A stretch of DNA of 64,000 bases from JBIQJD01 sp044507695 (GTDB lineage: Bacteria > Bacteroidota > Ignavibacteria > Ignavibacteriales > Ignavibacteriaceae). This document shows, piece by piece, positions 17,947 through 26,659 of the stretch. The notes under the pieces are model-generated. The model made no database searches, was not told the origin of the DNA, and worked only from the letters and a program-made list of their open reading frames with translations. Position 1 is the stretch's first letter. The number at the start of each line of letters is the position of its first letter. The stretch is taken from NCBI GenBank assembly GCA_044507695.1, contig JBIQJD010000015.1:29168-93167 (forward strand), in the 5' to 3' direction. A program made the position numbers and the translations under genes.

Positions 17947-19176
17947 TTAATAAAGTAAATATTTTTTTCTTATAGAAAGAAAATCATTTAACTCATCCTG
18001 CCATGAATTAATAATTTCTTGCGGTTCAACATTATTCTCAATCTGCATTCTGATATTCTTATCACCAGAAAGCCTGTCTATTGATGCTTCTCTGAATTTA
18101 AAATCAGCAGGATATAATTTGTGAAGTGCATAAATTAGTTTTATTCCAAACTGAACAGGCTGAAATTTTTTACGATCAGTTACTCTTATTTTTATTCCTT
18201 TACACAGTTCACCTTCATGTTTCGGATTTGAAGCCATACCTTCAATATCAACAGGAGTGAATTCCGCCGCGCTTAATTCATATCCGCCATCGTTTAATTT
18301 ATTTAATTCAGCAATTAACTCCTGAGAATTAATATATGGAGCTCCAATCGTTAGGAAAGGCGCTTGTGTTCCTCTTCCTTCCGAAACATTAGTACCCTCA
18401 ATAAAACATGTGCCGGGATAAACTATTGCTGTTTCAAGATCCGGAATATTGGGAGATGGCTTTATCCATTCACGATCAAGTTCATCATAATAATTTTCTC
18501 TTTGCCAGTTTTTAACTTTTATAACGGTAAGTTCAGGTTTAACTTTACCAATTAATCCTTCACCAACAAAATATTCTGAAAGTTCACCAATCGTCATTCC
18601 ATGCATAACGGGTAGTGGAGCAATTCCCACAAAAGAATTCTGATCTTCTTTTCTTATGGGCCCATCAACCTTAACGCCGCTGATTGGATTGGGACGATCA
18701 AGTATTATTACCGGAATATTATTTTCCGCGCCTGCTTTTATTGTATAAAATAATGTTGAAATGTATGTATAAAATCTTGCCCCAATATCCTGAATATCAA
18801 AAATTAAAATATCAACATCTTTCAGCATTTCAGGAGTAGGCTGGCGGATTTTTCCATACAAAGAATATGCAGGCAAACCGGTTTTATAATCTTTACCGTC
18901 TTCAATTTTTGCGCCAGCAGGGGCATCACCTCTTATTCCATGTTCAGGTCCAAACAAAGCAGAGATAGTTACATCTTTGCTGTTGAAAAGAGTATCAACT
19001 ATATGAACTCCGTTTTGAAGAACTGCTGTATGATTTGTAACGATTCCAAGACGCTTTCCTTTTATGAGTTCGAAGTTTTCTGAAATCAATAAGTCTGCGC
19101 CTGTTTTAAGCTGCCCGTTATCATTTGAAAAAGCGATTGAGCAGAAAAGAATTACTGAGAAAAGAATTTTAATCAT
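17947..19176 (-). CDS. Exo-beta-N-acetylmuramidase NamZ-like (DUF1343)
   Basis: 409 residues from ATG 19176, chosen because a signal peptide (MIKILFSVILFCSIAFS) starts exactly there; the frame extends to 19233 but the added residues are not signal-like. Blocks typical of DUF1343/NamZ are GKRLGIVTNHTAV, ALFGPEHGIRGDAPAG, DVLIFDIQDIGARFYTYISTL, VILDRPNPISG and EGTNVSEGRGTQAPF. NamZ (Bacillus YbbC) removes terminal MurNAc from peptidoglycan fragments, so a role in cell-wall recycling outside the cytoplasm is likely. Neighbours do not include other recycling genes. Confidence 0.87.
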   Translation of the reverse strand: MIKILFSVILFCSIAFSNDNGQLKTGADLLISENFELIKGKRLGIVTNHTAVLQNGVHIVDTLFNSKDVTISALFGPEHGIRGDAPAGAKIEDGKDYKTGLPAYSLYGKIRQPTPEMLKDVDILIFDIQDIGARFYTYISTLFYTIKAGAENNIPVIILDRPNPISGVKVDGPIRKEDQNSFVGIAPLPVMHGMTIGELSEYFVGEGLIGKVKPELTVIKVKNWQRENYYDELDREWIKPSPNIPDLETAIVYPGTCFIEGTNVSEGRGTQAPFLTIGAPYINSQELIAELNKLNDGGYELSAAEFTPVDIEGMASNPKHEGELCKGIKIRVTDRKKFQPVQFGIKLIYALHKLYPADFKFREASIDRLSGDKNIRMQIENNVEPQEIINSWQDELNDFLSIRKKYLLY

Positions 19177-19329
19177 ATCAGGTGGGGTTTTATGGTGAAA
19201 AAATGTGAGGCTGTCTAATAAGTTTTTTGTCATTTCAATCCGAAGGGCAAAGTCTTTATCATTGAAAAGATTTCTGACACAAAAAAAGAAACAACAAAAT
19301 TTTACTTTTTAGTCAACCTCTATTAATTA

Positions 19330-19758
19330 TCAGTTATTAATTTCAAGGAGCTCTTTGCGCGAGAAGAAATGCAGAATTTCGAGTCTTGCATTTTCATCTG
19401 AATCTGATCCGTGAATTGCATTCTCAGCCTTACTATCTGCAAATAATTTTCTTATGGTTCCTTCTTCAGCTTCAGCCGGATCAGTTGCGCCAATTAATTT
19501 TCTGAAGTCTGCCACCGCATTTTCTTTTTCAAGTGCAATCGGTACACAAGGTCCGGAAGTCATAAATTCAACAAGATCATTAAAGAAAGGTCTTTCTTTA
19601 TGAACTTCATAAAATCCGCCGGCAGACTCTTTATTCAATCTTACCATTTTCATCGCTTTAATTTTAAATCCTGCATTTGTGATGTGAGAAATTATTTCAC
19701 CAATTTTATTTTTTCTCACCGCATCCGGTTTAATAATTGCTAATGTTCTGTTGCTCAA
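19330..19758 (-). CDS. ndk: Nucleoside diphosphate kinase
   Basis: 142 residues. It transfers the gamma-phosphate between nucleoside tri- and diphosphates through phospho-His116 in NAIHGSDSDENA. N-terminal TLAIIKPDAVRKN and GFKIKAMKMVRL are canonical. The start is ATG 19758. It sits 19 bases downstream of sucD on the same strand; both enzymes handle NDP/NTP pools, and Ndk is known to couple with succinyl-CoA synthetase in other bacteria. Confidence 0.95.
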   Translation of the reverse strand: MSNRTLAIIKPDAVRKNKIGEIISHITNAGFKIKAMKMVRLNKESAGGFYEVHKERPFFNDLVEFMTSGPCVPIALEKENAVADFRKLIGATDPAEAEEGTIRKLFADSKAENAIHGSDSDENARLEILHFFSRKELLEINN

Positions 19759-19777
19759 TTGTACTCCTCTTTTAATT

Positions 19778-20827
19778 TCATCTTGTTAATTTATTTCTGC
19801 CTGTTTTTTTTAAGATTTGTGATGTTTTTGAAGAAGAAGTTTTCTTCTTCTTGTTATTCACTTTTTTCTTTTTAAAGATTGATCCGGTTTTTGCCGCAGC
19901 CCTGGATTTGTTGGAACCTTTCGCTGCCTTTGCAGTGGATTTAGTTTTTGATTTTACAGCTTCAAGTGCTTTCAGCATAGTTGAACCGATTTCCGCAGGA
20001 GATTCAACCACTTTAATTCCCGCTTTTTTCATAACAGCCATTTTTTCTGCAGCAGTTCCTTTACCGCCTGAAATTATTGCGCCTGCGTGTCCCATTCTTC
20101 TGCCGGGAGGAGCAGTTCTGCCCGCTATAAATCCAACTACAGGTTTTGATACATTCTTCTTGATAAATTGTGCTGCTTCTTCTTCAGCGCTTCCGCCAAT
20201 TTCTCCAATCATTACAATTCCTTCTGTTCCAGGATCTTCATTAAACAATTTTATTATATCAATAAAACGAGAACCAATAACAGGATCACCGCCAATACCA
20301 ACGCAGGTTGATTGACCGAGATTAACATCTGTTAATTGTTTAACTGCTTCATAGGTTAATGTTCCGCTGCGGGATACAACGCCGATTGTTCCTTTTTTAT
20401 GAATGAACCCGGGCATAATTCCAACTTTTGCTTTGCCGGGTGAAATAACTCCCGGACAATTCGGGCCGATCAAAACAACATCTTTATTTTTAATTGCGTT
20501 GTAAACCTTGATCATATCATTGGCGGGAATTCCTTCAGTAATACAGATGATTACTTTGATTCCGGAATCCGCTGCTTCAAGGATTGCATCTGCAGCAAAT
20601 GCCGGCGGAACAAAGATTACAGAAGTGTTTGCTTTCTGTTCTTTAACTGCTTCAGCAACTGTGTTGTAAACAGGAACATTGAGATGGCTTGTGCCGCCTT
20701 TGCCGGGAGTTACTCCTGCAACAACCTTGGTTCCATATTGTATCATTTGTTCTGTATGAAAAGAGCCTTCACTTCCGGTAATTCCCTGAACTACAAGTCG
20801 TGTTTTTCTGTCTACCAGGATGCTCAT
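19778..20827 (-). CDS. sucD: Succinyl-CoA synthetase alpha subunit with Lys-rich C-terminal tail
   Basis: 349 residues, against about 290 in typical SucD. Residues 1-290 are orthodox: the CoA-binding Rossmann domain (VVQGITGSEGSFHTEQMI), GPNCPGVISPGKAKVGIMPG, and the phosphohistidine loop RRMGHAGAIISGGKGTA. From about residue 291 to the end there is an extra tail with no Asp or Glu and 20 Lys/Arg in the last 55 residues, including two KKKK runs. The reaction is succinyl-CoA plus NDP and phosphate to succinate plus NTP in the TCA cycle. The beta subunit sucC is not in the window. The tail's role is unknown. Confidence 0.93.
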   Translation of the reverse strand: MSILVDRKTRLVVQGITGSEGSFHTEQMIQYGTKVVAGVTPGKGGTSHLNVPVYNTVAEAVKEQKANTSVIFVPPAFAADAILEAADSGIKVIICITEGIPANDMIKVYNAIKNKDVVLIGPNCPGVISPGKAKVGIMPGFIHKKGTIGVVSRSGTLTYEAVKQLTDVNLGQSTCVGIGGDPVIGSRFIDIIKLFNEDPGTEGIVMIGEIGGSAEEEAAQFIKKNVSKPVVGFIAGRTAPPGRRMGHAGAIISGGKGTAAEKMAVMKKAGIKVVESPAEIGSTMLKALEAVKSKTKSTAKAAKGSNKSRAAAKTGSIFKKKKVNNKKKKTSSSKTSQILKKTGRNKLTR

Positions 20828-20867
20828 GCTTTAGTTTTCCTTAATTGAATGTGCAAAATTTTACAAA

Positions 20868-20875
20868 CAAAAATA
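20868..20875 (-). promoter_or_regulatory. Possible -7 element upstream of sucD-ndk
   Basis: On the minus strand this reads TATTTTTG, matching TAnnTTTG, 41 bases before the sucD start in the gap behind the GNAT gene. No good -33 TTG is found at the right distance, so support is weak. Confidence 0.22.
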
Positions 20876-20907
20876 AAAATTTTAGTGCAGACTTAAAAAG
20901 AAACTGC

Positions 20908-21417
20908 TCAGTTGTTGATTGATTTAAAACCAATTAAGTGAGTAATTGTTGTTGTACCCAGTTTAAATGGTTCTTCTTCAATAAAATTAAACCCGGTTTT
21001 TTTATACCATTGAAGAGCGATTGTATTTTGTTTCATTACTCCAAGCCAGGTTTTATCATGCTGAGCCTTCAGCGCATACTGTACGGCAATTTTCATTAAT
21101 CTGCTGCCAATGCCAAACTGCTGGTAATCAGGAAGCACATATAAAGATGAAACATAAAATCTTCTACTCGCTTTGTCATCAACTAATTTCATGAATGCAC
21201 ACGACGAACCTGATTCTGCAAGTATGCATGTAACATTATCGCTGTTAAGCATTGCTTCAAGTTCAGGTATGCTGTAAAATTTTTCCAGGTGAGATTTTAG
21301 GTCAGTTTCAGGAATGAATGTGTAGGTTTTAAGCCAGGTTTCAAAAAGTATTCTTCTTACTGAATCAAAATCATCGGCGTTCCATTTTCTGTATAGAACT
21401 TCAGCCGGTGATTTCAT
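20908..21417 (-). CDS. GNAT family N-acetyltransferase
   Basis: 169 residues with the GNAT core: VRRILFETWLKTY (N-terminal helix), FYVSSLYVLPDYQQFGIGSRLMKIAVQYA (motif A with the acetyl-CoA loop QQFGIG), and GVMKQNTIALQWYKKTGFNFIEE (motif B). It transfers an acetyl group from acetyl-CoA to an unknown amine or small molecule in the cytoplasm. ATG 21417 lies 17 bases inside the end of gatA, so translation is coupled. Substrate cannot be predicted. Confidence 0.85.
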   Translation of the reverse strand: MKSPAEVLYRKWNADDFDSVRRILFETWLKTYTFIPETDLKSHLEKFYSIPELEAMLNSDNVTCILAESGSSCAFMKLVDDKASRRFYVSSLYVLPDYQQFGIGSRLMKIAVQYALKAQHDKTWLGVMKQNTIALQWYKKTGFNFIEEEPFKLGTTTITHLIGFKSINN

Positions 21418-22831
21418 TTTGAAGATAGCCGGAAAGTTTTAAAAGGCTTATTTCATCAAACTGATTTGCCAGGAATTGAATTCCGATTGGCAGACCTTCA
21501 CTGCTTTTTCCAGCAGGAATATTGATACCCGGAATTCCCGCAAGATTTGCTGAAGTAGTGTAAACATCATTCAAATACATTTCCAAAGGATCACTTGATT
21601 TTTCTCCGATCCTAAACGCAGTAGTTGGAGTTGTTGGAGTTAAAATTATATCAACTTCTTTAAATGCATTATCAAAATCATTTTTTATAATTCTTCTAAC
21701 TTTCTGTGCTTTCCGGTAATAAGCATCATAATATCCGGCTGATAAAACATATGTGCCGAGCATTATTCTGCGTTTAACTTCTGTGCCGAATCCTTCAGAC
21801 CGGGAAGATTTGTACATCTCAATTAATGAAGATGAATCAGCGGAGCGGTAACCATAACGTGCACCATCATATCTTGCAAGGTTTGATGAAGCTTCTGCAG
21901 TAATTAATATGTAGTAGGTTGCGATTGAGAATTCATTATTCGGGAGAGAGATTTCTTTTATCTCAAATCCTTTTGCTTTTAAAGTATTTATGAGATTATC
22001 ACAAACCTGTTTTATTTCCGGTGATAAACCTTCCCCAAAATATTCCTTTGCAATTCCAATTCTTAATTTATTTCCATTCAAATTTAATCCGGTAAGAAAA
22101 TCCGGTACAGGATTATCAGACGAGGTTGAATCAAGTTCATCTTTTCCGCTCATTACCTGCAAAACTGCAGCGGCATCCTCAACGTTATTTGTAAATGGTC
22201 CTATCGTATCAAATGATGATGCAAATGCTGTTAATCCATAACGTGAGACTCTGCCGTAGGTTGGTTTCAATCCATACACGCCGCAAAAAGAAGCCGGCTG
22301 CCGTATTGAACCACCTGTATCTGTACCAATCGCTGCATCACATAAAGCTGCTGCAACCGCTGCAGCAGAACCTCCGCTTGATCCGCCGGGAACGCGTGTT
22401 TCATCCGCCGGGTTACGCACAACACCAAACGCTGAATTTTCATTTGATGAACCCATTGCAAATTCATCACAATTTGTTTTGCCGATTATTATTGCATCTT
22501 CATCAATTAATTTTTGAATTGAGGTAGCTGTGTAAAGAGAATGAAAATTCTTTAATATTTTTGATGAGCAGGTGGTAGGTTTATCTTTTATTGATAAAAC
22601 ATCTTTTACCGCAATCACCATTCCCGCAAGTTTGCCGTGGCTGCCTGATTTTATTTTTTTCTCAATTCCAACTGCTCTTGTTCTTGCCTCATCATCAAAT
22701 ACAAAGTTGAAAGCATTCAAATGTTTTTTTTCTTCAATTTTATTAAGGAAAAAATCAACATTATCAACTAACGAAAGGCTGCCGTTTTTAATTTTATCTA
22801 ACTTATCAGAATGGTTGGAGTAATTGATCAT
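21401..22831 (-). CDS. gatA: Asp-tRNA(Asn)/Glu-tRNA(Gln) amidotransferase subunit A
   Basis: 476 residues of the amidase-signature family. The catalytic Lys is in GMVIAVKDVLS, and the cis-Ser and nucleophilic Ser are in GGSSGGSAAAVAA and GTDTGGSIRQPASF. It liberates ammonia from glutamine to convert misacylated Glu-tRNA(Gln) or Asp-tRNA(Asn) to the correct amide form, working with GatB and GatC, neither of which is here. The start ATG 22831 follows tatA by 63 bases. Confidence 0.94.
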   Translation of the reverse strand: MINYSNHSDKLDKIKNGSLSLVDNVDFFLNKIEEKKHLNAFNFVFDDEARTRAVGIEKKIKSGSHGKLAGMVIAVKDVLSIKDKPTTCSSKILKNFHSLYTATSIQKLIDEDAIIIGKTNCDEFAMGSSNENSAFGVVRNPADETRVPGGSSGGSAAAVAAALCDAAIGTDTGGSIRQPASFCGVYGLKPTYGRVSRYGLTAFASSFDTIGPFTNNVEDAAAVLQVMSGKDELDSTSSDNPVPDFLTGLNLNGNKLRIGIAKEYFGEGLSPEIKQVCDNLINTLKAKGFEIKEISLPNNEFSIATYYILITAEASSNLARYDGARYGYRSADSSSLIEMYKSSRSEGFGTEVKRRIMLGTYVLSAGYYDAYYRKAQKVRRIIKNDFDNAFKEVDIILTPTTPTTAFRIGEKSSDPLEMYLNDVYTTSANLAGIPGINIPAGKSSEGLPIGIQFLANQFDEISLLKLSGYLQNEITG

Positions 22832-22894
22832 TGATAATCAGTTATTGGGATGAATAAGAAATAATTAATCTGCAGTTATTGTGCGGCTAAATTA

Positions 22895-23089
22895 TTAAGC
22901 CTGCTTTTCAGATTTTTTTTCAGAAGAATCTGTTTTTATATCTTCTTCAACATCTTTGAGTGATTTCTTAAACTCACGCATTCCTTTTCCCAATCCCTGC
23001 GCAAGTTCCGGAATTTTTTTAGCACCGAATAAAATCAAAATCACCAAAAGAATAAGAATTATTTCGCCGGTTCCTATATTGCCAAACAT
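22895..23089 (-). CDS. tatA: Twin-arginine translocase subunit TatA/E
   Basis: 64 residues: one membrane helix near the N-terminus (GTGEIILILLVILILFG), the hinge and amphipathic helix AKKIPELAQGLGKGMREFKKSL, and a charged tail. This is the pore-forming component of the Tat system for folded proteins. TatC is not nearby. It is separated by 11 bases from purQ and is read in the same direction. Confidence 0.93.
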   Translation of the reverse strand: MFGNIGTGEIILILLVILILFGAKKIPELAQGLGKGMREFKKSLKDVEEDIKTDSSEKKSEKQA

Positions 23090-23100
23090 TTTGTTACCTC

Positions 23101-23802
23101 TTAATTTAAGATATTTTGTGCGAGTGTTTTAAATATAAATGAACCATCCGTTTTGCCGAGTACAGGATTGCATGCTCTCTCCGGATGCGGCATCATACCC
23201 ATTACATTTCCTCGTTTATTCATTATGCCTGCAATGCCAACGGTTGATCCGTTAGGATTTATTTCCTCGCTTACATTTCCTTTTTTATCAGAATATTTAA
23301 ATACAATCTGATTGTTTTCAACCAAAGTTTTTAAAGTTGCTTCATCTGCAAAATAATTGCCTTCTCCATGAGCAACAGGAATTTTTAAGCCTTCAGATCT
23401 TTCAATTCCTTTTGTGTAAATCGTATTATCATTAACTACTGAAAGATAAATATCTTTGCATACAAACTGTAGTGATTTATTTTTCAACATTACACCGGGA
23501 AGCAATCCGGCTTCAAGAAGAATCTGGAATCCGTTACAAATTCCGATTACAATGCCGCCATTCTCAGCAAAGTTTATAACTTCATTCATGATAGGGGAGA
23601 AGCGTGCAATTGCACCTGTTCTGAGATAATCTCCGTATGAAAATCCACCGGGAAGAATTATTACATCTGAATTTTTTAAATCTGTTGTTTTGTGCCAGAG
23701 AAATTCAACATCATATCCCATTACTTTTTTTAATGAGTAATATGCATCATGATCGCAGTTTGAACCGGGGAATACTACTACTCCGAACTTTAATTTCTTC
23801 AT
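23101..23802 (-). CDS. purQ: FGAM synthase glutaminase subunit PurQ
   Basis: 233 residues, class-I glutamine amidotransferase. The nucleophile is Cys89 in IVIGICNGFQILLEAG; PGSNCDHDA and PGGFSYGDYLRTGAIA are typical, and the catalytic His/Glu are in MPHPERA. It supplies ammonia to PurL for formylglycinamidine ribonucleotide synthesis. PurS is encoded seven bases upstream, so the three-subunit (PurS-PurQ-small PurL) form is used; PurL is elsewhere. Confidence 0.95.
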   Translation of the reverse strand: MKKLKFGVVVFPGSNCDHDAYYSLKKVMGYDVEFLWHKTTDLKNSDVIILPGGFSYGDYLRTGAIARFSPIMNEVINFAENGGIVIGICNGFQILLEAGLLPGVMLKNKSLQFVCKDIYLSVVNDNTIYTKGIERSEGLKIPVAHGEGNYFADEATLKTLVENNQIVFKYSDKKGNVSEEINPNGSTVGIAGIMNKRGNVMGMMPHPERACNPVLGKTDGSFIFKTLAQNILN

Positions 23803-23809
23803 TATCTCT

Positions 23810-24058
23810 TTATATCTTTTCTAATTTAAATTCAAAATCTTCCATAATTGGATTTGCCAGCAGCTTTTTACAGTACTCTTCAACTTCCTTTTCTGCTGTA
23901 TTTTTATCATCTATATCAACATTGAATTCAATGTATTTACCAATTCTTGTTCCTTTTATATTATTTAAACCAAGATGGCTTGCGCCTTTTTCTACTGCGG
24001 TTCCCTGAGGATCAAGAATTGAAGGTCTTCTCTTAATTATTACTGTTGCTTTGTACAA
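23810..24058 (-). CDS. purS: FGAM synthase subunit PurS
   Basis: 82 residues of the ferredoxin-like PurS fold: MYKATVIIKRRPSILDPQGTAVEKG, followed by GTRIGKYIEFNVD. PurS dimers bridge PurQ and PurL in the purine pathway. It immediately precedes purQ. The length and both conserved blocks match the family. Confidence 0.94.
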   Translation of the reverse strand: MYKATVIIKRRPSILDPQGTAVEKGASHLGLNNIKGTRIGKYIEFNVDIDDKNTAEKEVEEYCKKLLANPIMEDFEFKLEKI

Positions 24059-24116
24059 ATTTCTTCCGGAATATTAAAAATTTTATGTGTTTAGTAAGAT
24101 GCAGAAATTTTCTGCT

Positions 24117-24833
24117 TTAAGATTTCTTTGTAAAATAATTAATAATATGCCGAAAAATACCAAATACAATATTGAAAACAAAAATGAAGAAAATGGTTTG
24201 GCCTATTGATACAAAGAAGGGAAGTGTAACTGCGAGCAGAAATAATATTATAATGAATGGCTTCTTTTTGATTTCAGAGAAAGTGAATTTTGGAAACGTA
24301 TCATATTTAATTTTACTTACCATCAAGTATGATAAAATTAAAACAAGCGGGATGATAAAAGGAGTTATCTGAGGTGGAAATCCATTTGAATAAAAACCCA
24401 AAACAAATGCTGAGATCATTATTCCGGAGCCGGGAATTGGCAATCCCTTAAAGAATGATTTATCAAAGCCAACAAGCTGCACATTAAATCTTGCCAGCCT
24501 GAATCCACCTGCAAGCATTAGTAGGGAGGAAATAATTATTCCCCAAATATTATACTGGAATAAATAAATGCTGTAAATTAAAAATGCAGGTGCAGCACCA
24601 AAGCTAACAACATCTGAAAGTGAATCAAGTTCAACACCAAGTTCGCTGCTTGATTTTGTAAGTCTTGCCATTGCGCCATCAAGTGCATCAAATATTGAAG
24701 CAATAATTATTAACCATGCCGCATAAGAAAAATTACCCTGGCTTGTATTAACTATGGAGAGAAAACCGCAAAACATGTTCATAGCGGTGAACATGTTTGG
24801 AATAACCGAGGGAGTAACTCTGAAGCGGTTCAT
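24117..24833 (-). CDS. pssA: CDP-diacylglycerol-serine O-phosphatidyltransferase
   Basis: 238 residues with about seven to eight membrane helices. The CDP-alcohol phosphatidyltransferase motif DGxxARx8GxxxDxxxD is complete: Asp52, Gly53, Arg57, Gly66, Asp70 and Asp74. It makes phosphatidylserine from CDP-diacylglycerol and serine. ATG 24833 overlaps the psd stop by one base; psd decarboxylates its product, so the pair makes phosphatidylethanolamine. Confidence 0.93.
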   Translation of the reverse strand: MNRFRVTPSVIPNMFTAMNMFCGFLSIVNTSQGNFSYAAWLIIIASIFDALDGAMARLTKSSSELGVELDSLSDVVSFGAAPAFLIYSIYLFQYNIWGIIISSLLMLAGGFRLARFNVQLVGFDKSFFKGLPIPGSGIMISAFVLGFYSNGFPPQITPFIIPLVLILSYLMVSKIKYDTFPKFTFSEIKKKPFIIILFLLAVTLPFFVSIGQTIFFIFVFNIVFGIFRHIINYFTKKS

Positions 24834-25486
24834 TACTTTTGCGGATATTCAAATAAGATTGTTTCTCCGGCAGTAACCATATCATCTTTCTTTATTTTTG
24901 CCGCCCATTCTTTTGGAACAACAACATCAACCCTGCTGCCGAATTTGATCATGCCGAATCTTTTTCCGATCTGAACTTTATCTCCCTCCTTTAATTCATA
25001 AACAATTCTTCTTGCTACAAAACCTGCAACCTGCGTAAAGAATACTTTGCCGAACTTACTTTTAATTCCAAACTCTGATCTTTCATTTACATCAGAAGCT
25101 TTATCCTCAAAAGCTGCAACAAATTCTCCCTCGTAATATTTTACATATTCAACAATTCCGTTTATTGGAATACGGTTTACGTGCACATTAAGCGGAGACA
25201 TAAAGATAGAAATTTGTTTTGCTTCTCCGTTTATATATTTATTATCAATTACATCTTTTACAAAAAGAACTTTTCCATCCGCTGGTGAAACAACAACATT
25301 ATCTGCAGAAGGAGGAGTTCTTTCCGGATCTCTGAAAAAATTAAGTGAGAAGATTAGAAAAGCAACCGGAAGAATTATAAGCAGTGCTTTAACAAAATTA
25401 TTGTTTACAAAAAAACTTGCCGAGATCAAAAGGAATGTTATTATCGCTATTATTCCAAGCGTGGAATATCCGTATTTTGTAAACAT
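24833..25486 (-). CDS. psd: Phosphatidylserine decarboxylase proenzyme
   Basis: 217 residues, the short (type III) form. There are two N-terminal membrane helices (about 5-45), then SPADGKVLFV and VHVNRIPINGIVEY. The self-cleavage site is Gly183-Ser184 in KFGSRVDVVVP, where Ser becomes the pyruvoyl group. It converts phosphatidylserine to phosphatidylethanolamine at the inner membrane. It is coupled to pssA. The PurC-like gene ends four bases upstream. Confidence 0.94.
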   Translation of the reverse strand: MFTKYGYSTLGIIAIITFLLISASFFVNNNFVKALLIILPVAFLIFSLNFFRDPERTPPSADNVVVSPADGKVLFVKDVIDNKYINGEAKQISIFMSPLNVHVNRIPINGIVEYVKYYEGEFVAAFEDKASDVNERSEFGIKSKFGKVFFTQVAGFVARRIVYELKEGDKVQIGKRFGMIKFGSRVDVVVPKEWAAKIKKDDMVTAGETILFEYPQK

Positions 25487-25489
25487 CTT

Positions 25490-26197
25490 TTATGCGCTCG
25501 TTAAATTGTATAACTGCTCTGTATATTTTTTTGCTTCGGATGGTGTTGAGACTTTATAGGGATTTACCCATTTCTGATTTTCTTCAAAGGGGAGTAATTT
25601 CAAACTTCTTGGGGTAAAATCATCAACTATGTAAACTTTTTCATCCTGTTTACCAAAACAGCAGATGAACTCAAGCAGATGTATATTCCGCCGTTCAAAA
25701 AATGATTTTAATACGGCATTAGCTTTTGAACAAATCCTGTTAATCAATTTTAAATCTTCAACAGAGCAAAGATCAAAAGTAATAAGGTGGCTCTCGGTAA
25801 TAAGTGAATCTTTTCCGCTGCCATGATGGAGTTCAAAAACAGGAAGTGAAAGAAGTTCTCCTTCTTTTTTGTTGAAGATTTTAGCCGTTCTTTTATCAAT
25901 ATGATTCACCACCCTGACATAGAAAGGAAATCTTTGGTGTTTAATAAATCTGAGAGTAGTTTTATCCTGAGATTTCAGAAATGCTGCGGGAATGTGGTAT
26001 TCCTTTAAATAATCAAGAAAAAAAGAATTAATAGCTGCAAATTTCTCACCAAGATTCTTGCTTTTAATTTTCTTTTCATTGCCATCTTCAAAATAATCAC
26101 TGTATTGCAGCAAAACGTAATCTTTTTCATCTAAAGGGAGGTCTTTTTTAGCAAGCTCCTCGTACAGAGTTTTGTTATTGTTAAATTTTAGTGCCAA
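25490..26197 (-). CDS. Degenerate SAICAR synthase-like protein (PurC homologue lacking catalytic residues)
   Basis: 235 residues, the size of PurC, and collinear with it: LYEELAKK at the N-terminus (PurC LYRGKAK), LKEYHIPAAFL, PVFELHHGSGKDSLITESH (PurC PPLFDLFLKxxxxxDPMVNE), ANAVLKSFF, EFICCFGK (PurC DFKLEFG) and VDDFTPRSLKL (PurC GDEFSPDxxRL). The ATP-site Gly/Lys, the RNRAAGS loop (here VNHIDKR) and the catalytic Lys of DFKLE (here Ile) are lost. The fold is therefore probably kept without the normal activity. It heads an operon with psd, pssA, purS and purQ. It may be a regulator or a diverged enzyme. Homology is my reading of motifs only. Confidence 0.62.
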   Translation of the reverse strand: MALKFNNNKTLYEELAKKDLPLDEKDYVLLQYSDYFEDGNEKKIKSKNLGEKFAAINSFFLDYLKEYHIPAAFLKSQDKTTLRFIKHQRFPFYVRVVNHIDKRTAKIFNKKEGELLSLPVFELHHGSGKDSLITESHLITFDLCSVEDLKLINRICSKANAVLKSFFERRNIHLLEFICCFGKQDEKVYIVDDFTPRSLKLLPFEENQKWVNPYKVSTPSEAKKYTEQLYNLTSA

Positions 26198-26266
26198 AAA
26201 CTTCCTTTATTGATTTATTAAGGTTGAAATTATGAATTTTAGGTGTATAAAGTCAATTCAATATAT

Positions 26267-26274
26267 TATATTTG
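26267..26274 (+). promoter_or_regulatory. Probable -7 element of ebfC-recR
   Basis: TATATTTG matches TAnnTTTG, 56 bases before the ebfC start, in the divergent gap between ebfC and the PurC-like gene. A clear -33 TTG is not seen at 19-21 bases. Confidence 0.35.
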
Positions 26275-26330
26275 TGTAAAAATATAAATACCTAATCTCA
26301 AATTTTAGAAAAAATTACCGGAGGCAGTAA

Positions 26331-26657
26331 ATGAAAGGCGGAATGCAGGGAATGCTGAAGCAGGTTCAGAAAATGCAGGCTGAGATGCAAAAAGTTCAAA
26401 ATGAGCTGGGAAATAAAACAGTTACGGAAGAAGCGGGCGGCGGAATGATTAAAGCTACCGCAAATGGAAATAAAGATATTGTTTCTGTTGAAATTGATCC
26501 ACAGGTGATAAATGCTGAAGAAAAGGAAATTTTGGAAGATTTGGTTGTTGCAGCAGTAAACAAAGCCCTTCAATCAGCCGCAAAAATGGCAGAAGAAGAG
26601 ATGGCAAAAGTTACAAAAGGAATGCTTCCCCCAGGATTAAATTTACCAGGATTTTAA
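26331..26657 (+). CDS. ebfC: YbaB/EbfC family nucleoid-associated protein
   Basis: 108 residues. A Met/Gln-rich coiled N-terminus (KQVQKMQAEMQKVQNEL) leads into the conserved beta sheet ATANGNKDIVSVEIDPQVI and a second helix EDLVVAAVNKALQSA. It forms tweezer-like dimers that bind DNA. recR follows after two bases, the conserved ebfC-recR pair found in most bacteria. The start ATG 26331 follows GGAGG. Confidence 0.93.
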   Translation: MKGGMQGMLKQVQKMQAEMQKVQNELGNKTVTEEAGGGMIKATANGNKDIVSVEIDPQVINAEEKEILEDLVVAAVNKALQSAAKMAEEEMAKVTKGMLPPGLNLPGF

Positions 26658-26659
26658 TT

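Noticed and set aside
19177..19233. N-terminal extension of the NamZ-like protein
   Set aside because: The signal peptide begins at ATG 19176, so the longer form would bury it.
19851..20315. 154-codon frame antisense to sucD
   Set aside because: It is a shadow of the sucD coding strand, including its Lys-rich tail read backwards as Phe/Leu-rich; no independent gene features.
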